Shown here: positions 12,240 through 22,168 of the stretch, piece by piece | Position numbering within the stretch: the stretch's first letter is position 1 | Layout of the letters: every line of letters starts with the position of its first letter | NCBI GenBank assembly: GCA_013399695.1 | Contig: VXAU01001099.1 | Location: forward strand, 1,721,777-1,785,776 | DNA from: Formicarius rufipectus | Taxonomy: Eukaryota > Chordata > Aves > Passeriformes > Formicariidae | Length of the DNA stretch: 64,000 nucleotides | Reading direction: 5' to 3' | The notes under the pieces: generated by a model | Database searches by the model: none | What the model was told of the DNA's origin: nothing | The model's input: only the letters and a program-made list of their open reading frames with translations | Position numbers and translations under genes: made by a program

Positions 12240-14641
12240 GGAACACACTTAAAACTCTTAGCAATCTCTTCGCTGTCAATGTTCTTTTTCATACTCTCAG
12301 CAGTCATTCCACTTAATAATACCCCTAACTTTAATTAATGGAGCACAGTAAACTTATTGCCCCACAGAAAGCAAAAGACAAGCTGCTGGTTACGCTGTCA
12401 TGACTAAATGAAAATGTATCCTGAAGCACAGAAGAGCAACAGCACCTTAAGAAATAAGCACTTAGAAGTGCAGTTCTGAACTGCATGCTGTGTCCTCTCT
12501 GAATAAACTGGTACAGAAGGAGATGTGACCCTTGCAAACCTGTTAAATGAAGAGTACCCATGGTTCAGGCTAATGATATACTCCAGCAGCTTTAGAGTTT
12601 TCCTGAGCATAGTCCACATATTTGTTTATGCTCATAGGATGTATCTAAATTTTTCCAATCCTCCCTATCTTACCTGTTTAATAGTGTTCTCCAGCATAGG
12701 ATGGAATAAACAGTCCAGAAAATATGTATGTAGGTGTAAGACTGAGAGAGGCTCAGGAGAGGGAATGAAGAAATAATTGCTCCGTGTTTAACCTGGGTAC
12801 CAACAGAGCTCTCTGCTACATAGCCTTATACAATGCTTAGTATCAAACAGTACATTTAGTATAATAAGCAGCAAAAGGTTGTAGTCAGCTCCAAATGTTT
12901 CCTAAAGAAGTTTGCCACATGTAATGAATAGGACACTGCTGTGAAAGCATCATTCCAACTTAATTGCAACTTAACAACAAAATTCCTTCAAAATTCAGCT
13001 GTTTCATTGCAAATAAAGGTCCTAGGTGGCAAAATCAGTCAGTAAGCATTGCCATGTTGTATTTATGGAAACAACTCTAAAGTAATTTGACATGTTGTAC
13101 TTGTAAAGAAGGGAGTCACATCTTGCCTACCAGTTGTGGGCTAGGCAGAATGTTTCAGGTAAGATGCCAAGGAGTGTTCCAAGGAGGCTGTTCTTCTTCC
13201 TTTTTGGATTCAATACTTCATGTTGTTTTCCTTTTAGGTTTATCTTCTTCTTAGAATGCAAACTATGAACACTTTGCCACTAGGGCTCTGTCATCAGTGA
13301 TCACCTGTCCAATACTGGTCAGAATACCATTCTGACTTCACTTTCAGTTTCTGCTAGAGTAAGGTGTTTTTCTCACAGACTTCATAAAATGGCCTGATGC
13401 CAAGTGATGAGCAGTTTGCAAGACAGCACTGTGTCTGTGCCCGTCTATCAGGGACAGAAATGCTGTCCTTCAAAGGGGTTTTTGAAAACCAGGCAGCAGT
13501 TGTACAGTACAAACTGGACAAAGAACATGCTTCTGAGCCTTTTGTAGACTTTGAAACCAAACCCAACAAAGCAATGCAAATAATTCTCCTTTTTTTTGTT
13601 TTTTTTTCCCCCGTGGCTCTTCATACGTCTCCTTTTATCCATAGTTCCTATTATTAACCTATCAAATGTAACGGTAGTAGTGTTTGAGAAGTTGAAAATG
13701 ATAATCAAACATTAGATAATATTTGTGAAAAACATGGTCTAAAATGATAATGTGCCTAGCTGTTCTCCTCCAGATTGGGAATAAGAAGATGACTTTGTGG
13801 TCTTTGTGTCTGATCAAAACTAGCCAAAATGGTAGAAACAAAATACATGAACATTTTCAGCAACAATTCAGTTAAATGGGTATGAAGAATGAGTCAGCCT
13901 GAGAAAAGCAGAAATTGCTTTTGGATAATCTGAATAAGAATGGAGGATGCATAATAGAGTATCCCATTTGAGAAGAGCTCTAACAAAATAGGGGTCTTGA
14001 ATTTTGGATGCAGAGAGAGGCTTCATTTATTACTGAAGAGAATAGAAAACAAGCTACCTCTATGATTAAGTAGATATTGTGCTCTTTTTACACAGTTAAC
14101 ATTGTTTAAGATCCTACTTTCAGCAGACTCAATGTGTCCTGCCTACCTTAGTAATCAGATTACTGGTCACTGCTCTCTAACAGGTCTATCAAAGCCTTGT
14201 TCTGTAAATTCAGCACAGAAAGAAAGCATTTTAGGAATGTCAGTTCTTCAAACAGTGGGGATTGCACGCATGGTAATGGTACATATTTGTGAAAGGTATA
14301 TGCTGTCTGACTTCATTCCCCATGACAGTAAGAGGGAAAGTGAGGTACAGCCTTAGTGCTACCCTGAAGAGTTCTGTAGATTCACTTCACAGAACTATGA
14401 AAGCATTTGTGGTAGGTAATGTGGTGCTTACACATTAGATCCAGAAAATGAATGGGAAAAGAAAGTGAAAAGAAATACATAATGAAGGAGTTGGCTATTT
14501 TATTTCCATTATGCAAGCACAGTGATAGGGACAAAGCTATGCAATACCACAATTTTTTTAAAAAAATTAAAAACCTCCTATATGAGTTACCTTAAACATA
14601 GTAATTATAAAGTGTGGAGTTAGCAATGCAGAGGACGTTTG

Positions 14642-14657
14642 TTTTTTTTTTTTTTTT
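14642..14657. repeat. Poly(T) tract
   Basis: A homopolymer of 16 T followed by ccc. No retroposed gene is recognisable on the - strand beyond it. Confidence 0.85.
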
Positions 14658-17600
14658 CCCAGCATTCCTTATTGTGTGTTAATCATGGCACTGTAAAGAT
14701 CCAAGAACCTTGGATCACACAACTTGCAAAATACCACTAGAATGTTTCTTGCTGGAATAAAGTATAGCAAGACAAGTACAAGCTGAAACTGTAAATATGG
14801 GGAAGGACTTTTCTGTTCAATAAAACAAGTGGTTTCTGATGAAACTAGTTTTGCTTGAGGACTAGTCTGTAGTTCCAAGTGTCTTTCAGTGCTGACAGCT
14901 GAAGAAGGTAGCTCGGGGCCAGATTGTAATGTTGGCTCCTTGCTCTAATGGGCGGATGTGTTTAATTAACCTTTGTTTCTGCAGAAGCAGACGTTCTGGC
15001 AAGCTGTAGGAATGCTAAAGGAGGGAAATCTAAACAGCAGTGAAGCTAGGCACGTTCTATATATCTGGTATAGATAAAGAATGTTAATGGAGATAAATAC
15101 TGTTTCCTAGGAGATAGCTTTGTATAAGCAATTTCTGTAAAAGAAATTTAACATGGTTCCCCCTGTAGGACTATCCCTCATTAATTTCACAAGATCCAGC
15201 TATGGTCCCAGGCCCTTGGGACATTTGTCTCTCATGTCTGGCTGAAGACTGGGCACAGTTCTTCAATGAAAACATCTATTCAAGGTGGAAATATTCTGCT
15301 TAGTATCTCTTGGATAGAGTTAGACATGACAGCCTCACTGCCTATTCCATGTCCTGCAGTGACTTCTCCAGATACCATAGCTTGGACTGACCCTTCCCAG
15401 AGCTTCCTGTAAAGTGCAGATCTCAAGGTTTATAGCTAACTCTTCAGAAGGCATATGGCAAGTCTAATGCAAAGCAGATATCCCTTTCCATAAAGTCTCT
15501 GAAGGCACTGTTTTTTGCTTGAAAAACTAAAGCACTGTAAATTACAATTCATACAAGTACAGCAAACTCCCTGGCCACAATGTCCCTTGGCCCTAATCTT
15601 TCACTAAAAAAATCACCAACTTTGCAGGAGTGTTTTGCAAGAATGCAAATCAGAGCTTATCGTCTCTGACCTTCATCAACTCTGCTGCCACAATAGCATC
15701 ATTGTTTCTTAACTCCTCCCCTTATTAAGCGGCACCTTCCATTCCTCTCACTTCCTTTTCATCCCATACCTTTCCATCTGAGAAGCTTTTTAAAACTCTG
15801 CTTTGTCATCTGGTTTTGCTACTACTGTGATCTAAATGCCAAACTCCTTCAGTTCCGGTCGCCTTAGTCTCCGTCAACCAAGACCCTTAAAAAGCACCTT
15901 TATGAGCTTGAAGGTTGGACATTCGCTCTGCTCTTGTAGTCTTACAAACAGGATATATTCCCAGATGAAAGAAGCATTTATGTTACAGCATTTTTTTTTG
16001 GCTAAAACTACATTGCAGCAACACAGTATCAATTACAATCATAAGCAGTGCTTTTCCCACCTCAGCACTGTGACATAGAACTCTTTCCTTCATAGCACTG
16101 TGCATCTTCACATTGCCACAGTACAGAAGAGCTAGTGCTAAGGGTGCAGTTCCTATTACATTCGTACTATATTCTTAATCTCATGCTTTTCCCACTGTGT
16201 TTCTCTTCCAGAATGAAGTGTTGTGACAACAAACTAGGTAACCAAGGAAAAATAAAACTGGCTACAATTGCCAGGATTGTTCGTTTCTAGTAAGGGCTGA
16301 TGACTCCAAAAGCCACAAACGGTGTATTAAGTTCTTGGGTGGTGACAATTTCCTTTATAATGTTGCCCAGAGGCTGAGACTATAGAGATAGGATTATATA
16401 GGCTTGCCATAAGCAAAGAGTGTCCTATTGCAAAATGCAGCCCACTGGCCAAATCTGGTCTGCAGGATCTTCTGCCTGTTCTGAAGCACCTTTACTATGG
16501 AAATTCCAGGGAGCATGCTGCTGCCCCATCCCAAAGAGAAGGAAAGGAGGGAGCATTATATTTCCCCCTGCTTCTGAAAGGTGGGCAAGGTAAGCACCCC
16601 GATGCAGAGTTGTTTCTGTTTGTTGTTTCTGTCTGAATGAGTTTGTGAATGCTTGGACACTTCTACATAGCCTGCTACCTTATCTTCTTGTTGGGCAGGT
16701 AAGAACAGCAGCATAATTTTAACGTAAATTAAGTACGAATTATCAAAACTGGGAGCTCTTGAATACAAGTTGAAACAATTTCTTTTTCTTCAGGGGGACA
16801 GAGTAGTTGACATCAATGGAAACCTCAGTTACAAGTGCTTCAGGAACAGTGCTACTGCATGTGCCCAGGGCTTGGTGCACGTGCAGCCAGTCACAGTATG
16901 GGAGAAAGCTATGTTAACCTTCACTCAGGCTAAGGGGGTACCTCTCCTGATTTTGATCGATGGCAGTTAATTACATTTTTCCTCTTTGGAAGAAGTATAC
17001 ATTTCTTTCTTTTGTTAGCATGTCTGATAATGGCAAGGGAATTTTCTGAGGGTAGTCTTGGAACAAAACAGCAGCTCCAGGCATTCTGTAAGAAGCCAAA
17101 TATAAGGGAAGGGTGGAGTGAAGTTGCTATTTGATAATAGGAATAGTCTACAAGAATGTCTCCTTATCTCTCTTCAATGCTTGTTTTTCAGAAAGTAACT
17201 GTGATGCAAAGGCAGGAGCTATTCTTCTCTGCTGTAAAATCTTTTCTGATAAGACTTCTGGAAGAGCTCACAATGCTATCTTCATTCAAATCCTTCCTAG
17301 GATGCATTTCTTCCATAAAGTATTCCTATGCTAATCCACTAGGCGTTGCTCTTTACATCTTTAAAAGAAACAGAATACTTAACCTGGACTGATTGTAGAG
17401 TAAGAATTACTAAGGGCTATGCCCCATAGGAAAGCATAGTCCCTGGGAAGAATATATTCCTCCTGGTAGTAGTTCTTTATATTGTTGTTTTATTTCTAAT
17501 TGTGGATTGTAATCTCTAATGGCAAGAGGTGTTCATCTTTGTGCACCTTTAAGGCATCATATATGTCTGTAACTTTACGCAAATTAGTGAAGATCAAGAA

Positions 17601-17924
17601 GGAAACAAGAAGTCATTTTACAATACGACTTAGCTCCCTCTTGAATAGCTGTCAGATTCTACTCTGTCATCCCAATGTAAATCCAGGTTTGGTGCTAAAG
17701 TTGCTGAAATGGAATATGGTCATAGCTCTTGAAACAGGAAATACTGAAGGGGAGAGGAGGTCAGCAATGCTGCATCTAATAGATACATTCCCATTATCTT
17801 AGACTATGCAAACATTAAATAAGCCTAATCTTTTCTATAGGACCAGCTGACTGTGCTGTCTGGTGCTACAGGCTGCTAATATAGCTCAGAAATGCACATC
17901 TGCCATGTGACAGTGTATAAAGCT

Positions 17925-18010
17925 GTGGTTCTCAAAGCAGGCACTATACTGGTGAGGTCACAACAGTTTCAAATAAGGTCACAAGATACATGAAATTAAA
18001 TCTGATCACA
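17925..18010 (+). mobile_element. Possible old hAT (MER5-like) fragment
   Basis: The block gtggttctcaaagcagg followed by gaggtcacaacag and aaggtcacaagatacatg resembles the terminal CAGTGGTTCTCAA and GGTCAC motifs of ancient non-autonomous hAT elements. No second terminal inverted repeat or 8-bp target duplication could be found by eye. The assignment is weak. Confidence 0.2.
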
Positions 18011-19511
18011 TATTTAAGTTAGTATTTGGGGTTGCATTAAATTCTTCCTCTACAGTAGCAACTTTTTTTCAGTGAAAACTTTGGGGAACTGTTGTGGTTT
18101 ACTCTGTGAAAAACTGTGTGGAGAGACTATTTCCTCTGAGTCATCAATGGGAAAAATCCATTATTTCAGTGATGAAACACATGATCATGACAGCTAGAAC
18201 TGAAAAAAATACCTATAACTGTAGGTATTTAGAACATACTAAAATTTTTGTAGGTGTATTAAACACACTCAAATTTGTTGATAGAGCATACTTCAAATGC
18301 CAAAGTATCATCATTGCATTCCAAAATTATAATTAATCTATATGTCTAAAATATTATATTGCTATAATAATTATAATAACAAAGTAAGTTGCAGATCAGT
18401 CCTTCACAACCAAAATACACTCACCACTAGATAAAATGTGGTTATTTATGCAACAGATGATCAGAAAGAAATAAGATTATTACATCCATCAGAAATGATT
18501 GGTCCTCCTTTTTTCAGCATTGTGTGGATATCTCTCTGTGCTGAAATCTGGCAAGGAAGCCATTCCAGTAGCGGCATAGAGTGTTGCAGAGGTAGCAAGC
18601 TGGGAGTCAGGAAGGAAGGTAATACTTCCCAACACTCTTAGCAAGCTCAGAGGAAGGAGAGCATCCCACCTAGTCGTGCTAAATCAGCTAATGAGTCCCT
18701 AGTAACACAAAAAATCCCTTACCTGTTCTTTTTTAAGCAGAAGGATACTCAGATTTTTTTTAGGAAAGAGAAGCCATGATTTTGTATGTGGCTGTGCAAA
18801 GCACCCATTGAATTTCACTCTCCTATACTTTGTTTAAGGGAGCTGTGAAATGAAAAACCTGAGAATTTTCCTTTCTTTGTTTTGTCTCCCCTTATCAAGC
18901 ACACTTGTCAGTTTTCACCTTTTTATGTTATGCCTTGACTTAAATATTTATGCCATGTACCATTACAATTCTCAGTCCAGAACTTTCCTCCTTTCTGCTG
19001 TACAACTACAGCATACCATTTGTTAATTTGTAAATTTCAAATATATTTAGTGTGACTCAGTAGCAGAGTTCAAAAAACAGTGGTCTCTTTTTATACACAG
19101 AATTTCTATATCCCCTAAACCAAGGTCATTCCATTCTGACCCAGAAAGGGACATTGGAATTCAGTCTCTTGTGCCCTAACAGTATTTTGCTTCTTGTCTA
19201 GCAATTGTCAGTTCCACAGGCAATTTTTGTAATATTAATATTTTCAGGAGCCAACCAACATTGACCACAAAGTTTATTGTTTTAACTGTTTACTACTGGA
19301 TTTGATTGTTTTACCTATTTCGACAATTTGACACAAGTGGCAGCTTTAATGACAGATCTGAGGCTGTCAGCCTCATGGGGTGACTCTACAGAAATTAACA
19401 GCAACATTAAATTGCAAAAAAACTTGTAAAACCTTTGTTAAATAGTTTAAATTGAAACTGGAATATACTCAAACCAATACAAATAACAAGCTATACAGAC
19501 AAATATGTATT

Positions 19512-19567
19512 TAAAAAAAAAAAAACCAAAACCAAACAATCCTCCCCCAAAAAAACACAATAAAAAC
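19512..19567. repeat. A-rich (A/C) low-complexity tract
   Basis: A run of A followed by ccaaaaccaaac-type repeats and a cctccccc interruption. It is simple-sequence DNA of the same style as the tracts at 39942, 53535 and 58401. Confidence 0.75.
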
Positions 19568-20444
19568 CTTAGAAAGGAAAAACATACAAAGAAGAAAGGT
19601 GATGTTGGGCTAAATTCTCAGGTTTTGTTACATTAGTATTACTGTTACCATTTTTCAAGGACCTTCAGGCCAGTTCTGATATTTCACGCCTTTGTGTTTG
19701 TAACTTCAACTGTCACATTCTTAACTGTCTTATCTGTTCTTACCTACACTTTCCCTCTTAAAAGTTGCTGTGTTCACATTATTTCTGCTCAGATTTGAAT
19801 CAGCAAACAGAACATTTCCTGTGTTGGTGGGGATGAACCCACACTGGATATGAGGGACCTGTGTCAGCACAAACAGGATGCAGACCAGGAAGCTGTGCAT
19901 TTTATTAACAGGAATTACAACAAAAGTGGCAAAGTTTTGGCAGAATTAGAATGAAATGTTTGTGTGTTGAACAGAGAACTGGAACTAAAACATTCTTTAC
20001 ATAATTAAAGCAAACTGATTTGTTAGGTTTGGAAAGCATCAGGAGCATATGAGAGAAAGGTTCACCTCAAAACCTACGGCTGAAATGAGAGCTGTAGCTG
20101 CCCAGCTAGCTGGAGCTGTGTTTCCAGTATGCTGAAAAAAGCCTCCTTTGGTGAGTTTGGAATACAAATGAGTTATATCCTGGAGCAACAAGCCATTGAC
20201 ACTCTACTGGCAAATGAACAGTCAAAATTTTGCAATTAAATAAAATGGAGTTATAATTAATATTGGTCAGTAAGAATAAAAACTGACTCAAATCCTCCTG
20301 CTGGGTCAATAAGAATAAAACCCAATAAAGTGTGTTTCTGAGGGAGCTAACAGTGCACGTGGCCCAAAATACAAATAGCAAATAGCTCTGTGGTGTGGAT
20401 CTAGCAGAGGATCAGGTGCAGCCACAAGAGTGGTGCCTTCTATG

Positions 20445-20489
20445 TATCATAGCTCTGTCTGCTGCTCAGCACTTCCTAATTTGGACTAG
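20445..20489 (+). repeat. 45-bp direct repeat, copy 1
   Basis: This stretch matches 20750-20794 at 41 of 45 positions by direct comparison. Both copies begin tatcatag and contain ctgtctgctgctcagcactt. The two copies are spaced 305 bp apart. The intervening 260 bp contain no recognisable element. Confidence 0.85.
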
Positions 20490-21126
20490 CATGTTTTCAC
20501 ACCTCTTACAGCATCAATTTGAAACCTGTGACAGAACAAGCCTGGTTGTTTGAAATTTGCTAGGTGAAGAAATTTGCATCAAAAAGAGCTGGCAGATGTT
20601 TTATTGGTCAGATTTACAGGCTAGTCTTCCTGTTAATTATGGCTTTCCCCTGAATGAAGTCTCTAACAGGGGTAGGCAAGCATGGTCCTCCATGGACTGT
20701 CTGGAAAAGCACAAAAAGCCTAATTTCTTCCACAGTCAAAAGAAATATATATCATAGTTCTGTCTGCTGCTCAGCACTTCCTAGTCTGGGCTAGGGTTAG
20801 AGTTTGCCTGCTTCTGCTGTTTAACTGCCTTGTTTGCATGACAAGAACTAACAACCAAAACTTGCATAAGATACATAAGACCTTAATGACAGAAAAGCTA
20901 ACTATGGCCTAGTGAAACTGAAAATTTTTGTAAAATCACAGTTCTCTCAGGGCAAGGAATTTTAAGAATTGTAAAGACAATCTCATTTTCAGTAAATTAT
21001 TAAAGATGAGTCTTGAACTTTAAGGTAATTTGAACTCTATGAGCAGAGTAGTGCTGCAAACTCTTTCTGCCGTGATTCAGTCTGTATTTGGAAACGGCAG
21101 CTTAGACCTATCCCTGTTAATATCAT
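20490..21126. other. DNA between the direct repeats and the RTE insertion
   Basis: This stretch contains the second 45-bp repeat copy (20750-20794) and otherwise unremarkable sequence. A 66-codon open frame across 20557-20757 runs into the second repeat and resembles no known protein. Confidence 0.45.
20750..20794 (+). repeat. 45-bp direct repeat, copy 2
   Basis: This is the partner of 20445-20489, with four substitutions and no gaps. The arrangement could be a local duplication or the ends of an unrecognised short element. Similarity stops abruptly outside the 45 bp on both sides. Confidence 0.85.
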
Positions 21127-21136
21127 ACCACAAAGT
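21127..21136. repeat. Target-site duplication, left copy
   Basis: The 10-bp word accacaaagt lies directly against the microsatellite tail of the RTE-like element and is repeated exactly at 22159-22168. It marks the insertion boundary at the element's 3' end. Confidence 0.9.
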
Positions 21137-21169
21137 CATCATCATCATGGCTAGACTTCGCGAACGAAG
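21137..21169 (-). other. Element 3' tail: stem-loop plus GAT triplets
   Basis: On the element strand the end reads CTTCGTTCGCGAAG, a 5-bp stem closing a TTCG loop (21169-21156). It continues through tctagcc into about four ATG/GAT triplets that abut the target duplication. A 3' stem-loop plus short-repeat tail is the usual template-recognition structure in several LINE groups whose RT binds the RNA 3' end. Here it is retained although the RT is lost, which would permit trans-mobilisation by an intact relative. Confidence 0.7.
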
Positions 21170-21182
21170 ATTTGGGAGGGTT

Positions 21183-21412
21183 TTACCCACGCTTGCTGCA
21201 TGCGCGCTGATGGCTGATAAGGCCAATGCGAGATAGGCAAGTCCGGTTGCAAAAGGCACAGCAGAAAGTTTCTGTAGGTGGTACTATCAGGGCACGGTTC
21301 TTTCTGCGCTGCCTTTTCTCTCCAGACTGATTCTGCGTGCAGCTTCGAAGGAGACAGCAGCGTTATAGATTGTGTGTCTCCACGTCTCCCGATTGGAGGC
21401 TAGGGTCAAGTT
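21183..21412 (-). pseudogene. RTE-like ORF C-terminus with Cys/His knuckle (broken)
   Basis: The distal part reads KRQRRKNRALIVPP and then a CAFCNRTC...SRIGLISHQRAC motif, that is C-x2-C-x12-H-x3-C. The stop codon is at 21183-21185. A small zinc-knuckle with SRIGL-x-SH at the extreme C-terminus is a signature I associate with RTE-like LINE polyproteins. The upstream part (SNRETWRHTIYNAAVSFEAARR) is in a different frame, so there is a frameshift around 21306-21325. Upstream it joins directly to the endonuclease fragment at the deletion junction. Non-functional. Confidence 0.75.
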
Positions 21413-21785
21413 TAGAGGCAATGGAGTTTCTAATCATGAAACCAACTCCTGAGAGGTGACTTTCGGTTTTGGGTTTGCCTGACCAATAGAGTGTGTAGCC
21501 AGCACCGTGTTCTATAAGACTGCCTGCCTCGTGGAGGCGAACTTCACTGAGAGCAGCAATGTCGATGTTGAGTCGTGCCAGTTCATGGGCAACTAGAGCA
21601 GAACGACGCTCAGGATGTCCACTATCTGCAGTATCAAGCTTGTTTCTGATGTTCCAACATGCCAGTGTCAGTTTGAATACACCTTTGGAGGCAGATGTTT
21701 GCCTTTGTTTCTTTGNTGTTGCTGCAGGACTTTGGAAATATGGGTGACCCTCAAGTCTGCGCAGTGGATTTTTTAGGTGAGGCAC
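21412..21785 (-). pseudogene. AP-like endonuclease N-terminal remnant of RTE-like LINE
   Basis: A frame open for 140 codons from ATG at 21785 to a stop at 21363. The part before the deletion is family-like. Near residue 42 it has LACWNIRNKL, equivalent to the first endonuclease motif with its metal-site Asn. Further on it has RRSALVAHELARLNIDIAAL and SEVRL, the second motif with the metal-binding Glu. It continues with GAGYTLYWSGKPK and GVGFMIRNSIASKL. This is the start of an exonuclease/endonuclease/phosphatase fold that nicks the target in LINE retrotransposition. The later catalytic Asp/His motifs are missing, and the frame runs out of phase into the C-terminal tail. One ambiguous base (N at 21716) falls inside the frame. 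Dead as an enzyme. Confidence 0.85.
21716..21716. other. Single ambiguous base
   Basis: An isolated N inside the endonuclease remnant, in a T-rich stretch. It is an assembly uncertainty, not biology. Confidence 0.95.
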
Positions 21786-21880
21786 AGTGTGCGCAGAACT
21801 GGCCCCACCCTTTACTCCTGAGGTTCATCTGTCAGGGCCTAGCAAGCTTGGACGGTGACAGCGATGTCCTCAGGATGTAG

Positions 21881-22016
21881 GTTTGGTTAGAGTATCCTTC
21901 TCTTAGATGGATGGCCTGACAGGGCTGAGCGAGCTCCATCTGCCCGGGTTTGGAGTTAGAGTAGTCCTTCTCCTAGGATGGTTGCCGAGCGGCTGACGAG
22001 CCCATCCTGCCCGAGG
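21881..22016 (-). repeat. 67-bp imperfect tandem duplication in RTE leader
   Basis: The + strand word gtttgg(ag)ttagagta(g)tccttctc(c)tagg/atgg begins at 21881 and again at 21948. Both units continue to a catcctgcccg or catctgcccg end. The two units are about 67-69 bp with scattered differences. They lie in the 5' untranslated leader of the retrotransposon. Confidence 0.75.
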
Positions 22017-22058
22017 ACACACTTTGTCTGACCCTTCAGTTGAGACCTGACCAGTATG

Positions 22059-22158
22059 GGAGACCCTACCGGAGGCATAAACCACCGCCAGTATAGCTCA
22101 CAACCTCATAAGGGCACACAAGCTTCTCCCCCACGACAAGGGGGTGTCCGTGGAGAAG
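22059..22158 (-). ncRNA. Candidate HDV-like ribozyme at RTE 5' end
   Basis: The element's first nucleotide is 22158, fixed by the target duplication. On the element strand, nt 1-7 (CTTCTCC) pair perfectly with nt 30-36 (GGAGAAG), giving a 7-bp P1. Inside, CCC (22142-22140) and GGG (22132-22130) can form a 3-bp P3 with a 7-nt loop. The segment GGACACCC (22149-22142) could pair, with one mismatch and some overlap with P3, to GGGTCTCC (22066-22059) as P2. A hairpin at 22092-22068 could serve as P4. Element-starting HDV-like ribozymes are known in R2 and other non-LTR elements. Weak points are the lack of a clear P1.1, a 30-nt stretch between P1 and P4, and the C-G first pair. It may be only a stable hairpin. 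Confidence 0.33.
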
Positions 22159-22168
22159 ACCACAAAGT
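22159..22168. repeat. Target-site duplication, right copy
   Basis: An exact copy of accacaaagt next to the retrotransposon 5' end; partner of 21127-21136. No mutation separates the copies, which supports a recent insertion and a full 5' end. Confidence 0.9.

Larger units (their letters stand above)
11946..20444. other. Intergenic DNA with simple repeats, no gene seen
   Basis: No recognisable coding exon. The sequence includes a poly(A) run (12222-12239), a poly(T) run (14642-14657) and an A/C-rich tract (19512-19567). A stretch at 17925-18010 vaguely resembles old hAT-type (MER5-like) DNA transposon ends and is listed separately. The rest is unremarkable AT-rich DNA. Confidence 0.5.
21137..22158 (-). 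mobile_element. Internally deleted RTE-like non-LTR retrotransposon
   Basis: A 1022-bp insertion bounded by a perfect 10-bp target-site duplication. Read on the - strand it has five parts: a CpG-rich 5' leader (22158 to about 21786) with a terminal stem-loop and a 67-bp tandem duplication; an ORF start and part of an AP-like endonuclease; an internal deletion near 21401-21415 that removes the rest of the endonuclease and the whole reverse transcriptase; a C-terminal tail with a Cys/His knuckle; and a 3' stem-loop followed by GAT-type triplets. The endonuclease peptide and knuckle resemble RTE/BovB-type ('craniofacial development protein 2-like') elements, though the exact clade is not settled. 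Well-preserved CpGs and intact ends argue for fairly recent insertion. The element cannot encode its own mobilisation. Confidence 0.88.

Noticed and set aside
16430..16490. cagcccactggccaaatctgg stretch as a DNA transposon relic
   Set aside because: The resemblance to hAT-type sequence is too slight and no terminal repeats were found.
16770..16970. Open frame after a strong pyrimidine/AG tract, with a GDRVVDING peptide like a PDZ strand
   Set aside because: The rest of the frame does not follow the PDZ pattern, no good donor follows, and no partner exons were seen.
21127..22168. RTE-like region as contamination from a parasite or other species
   Set aside because: Perfect target-site duplications made of local sequence on both sides show a genuine insertion in this DNA.
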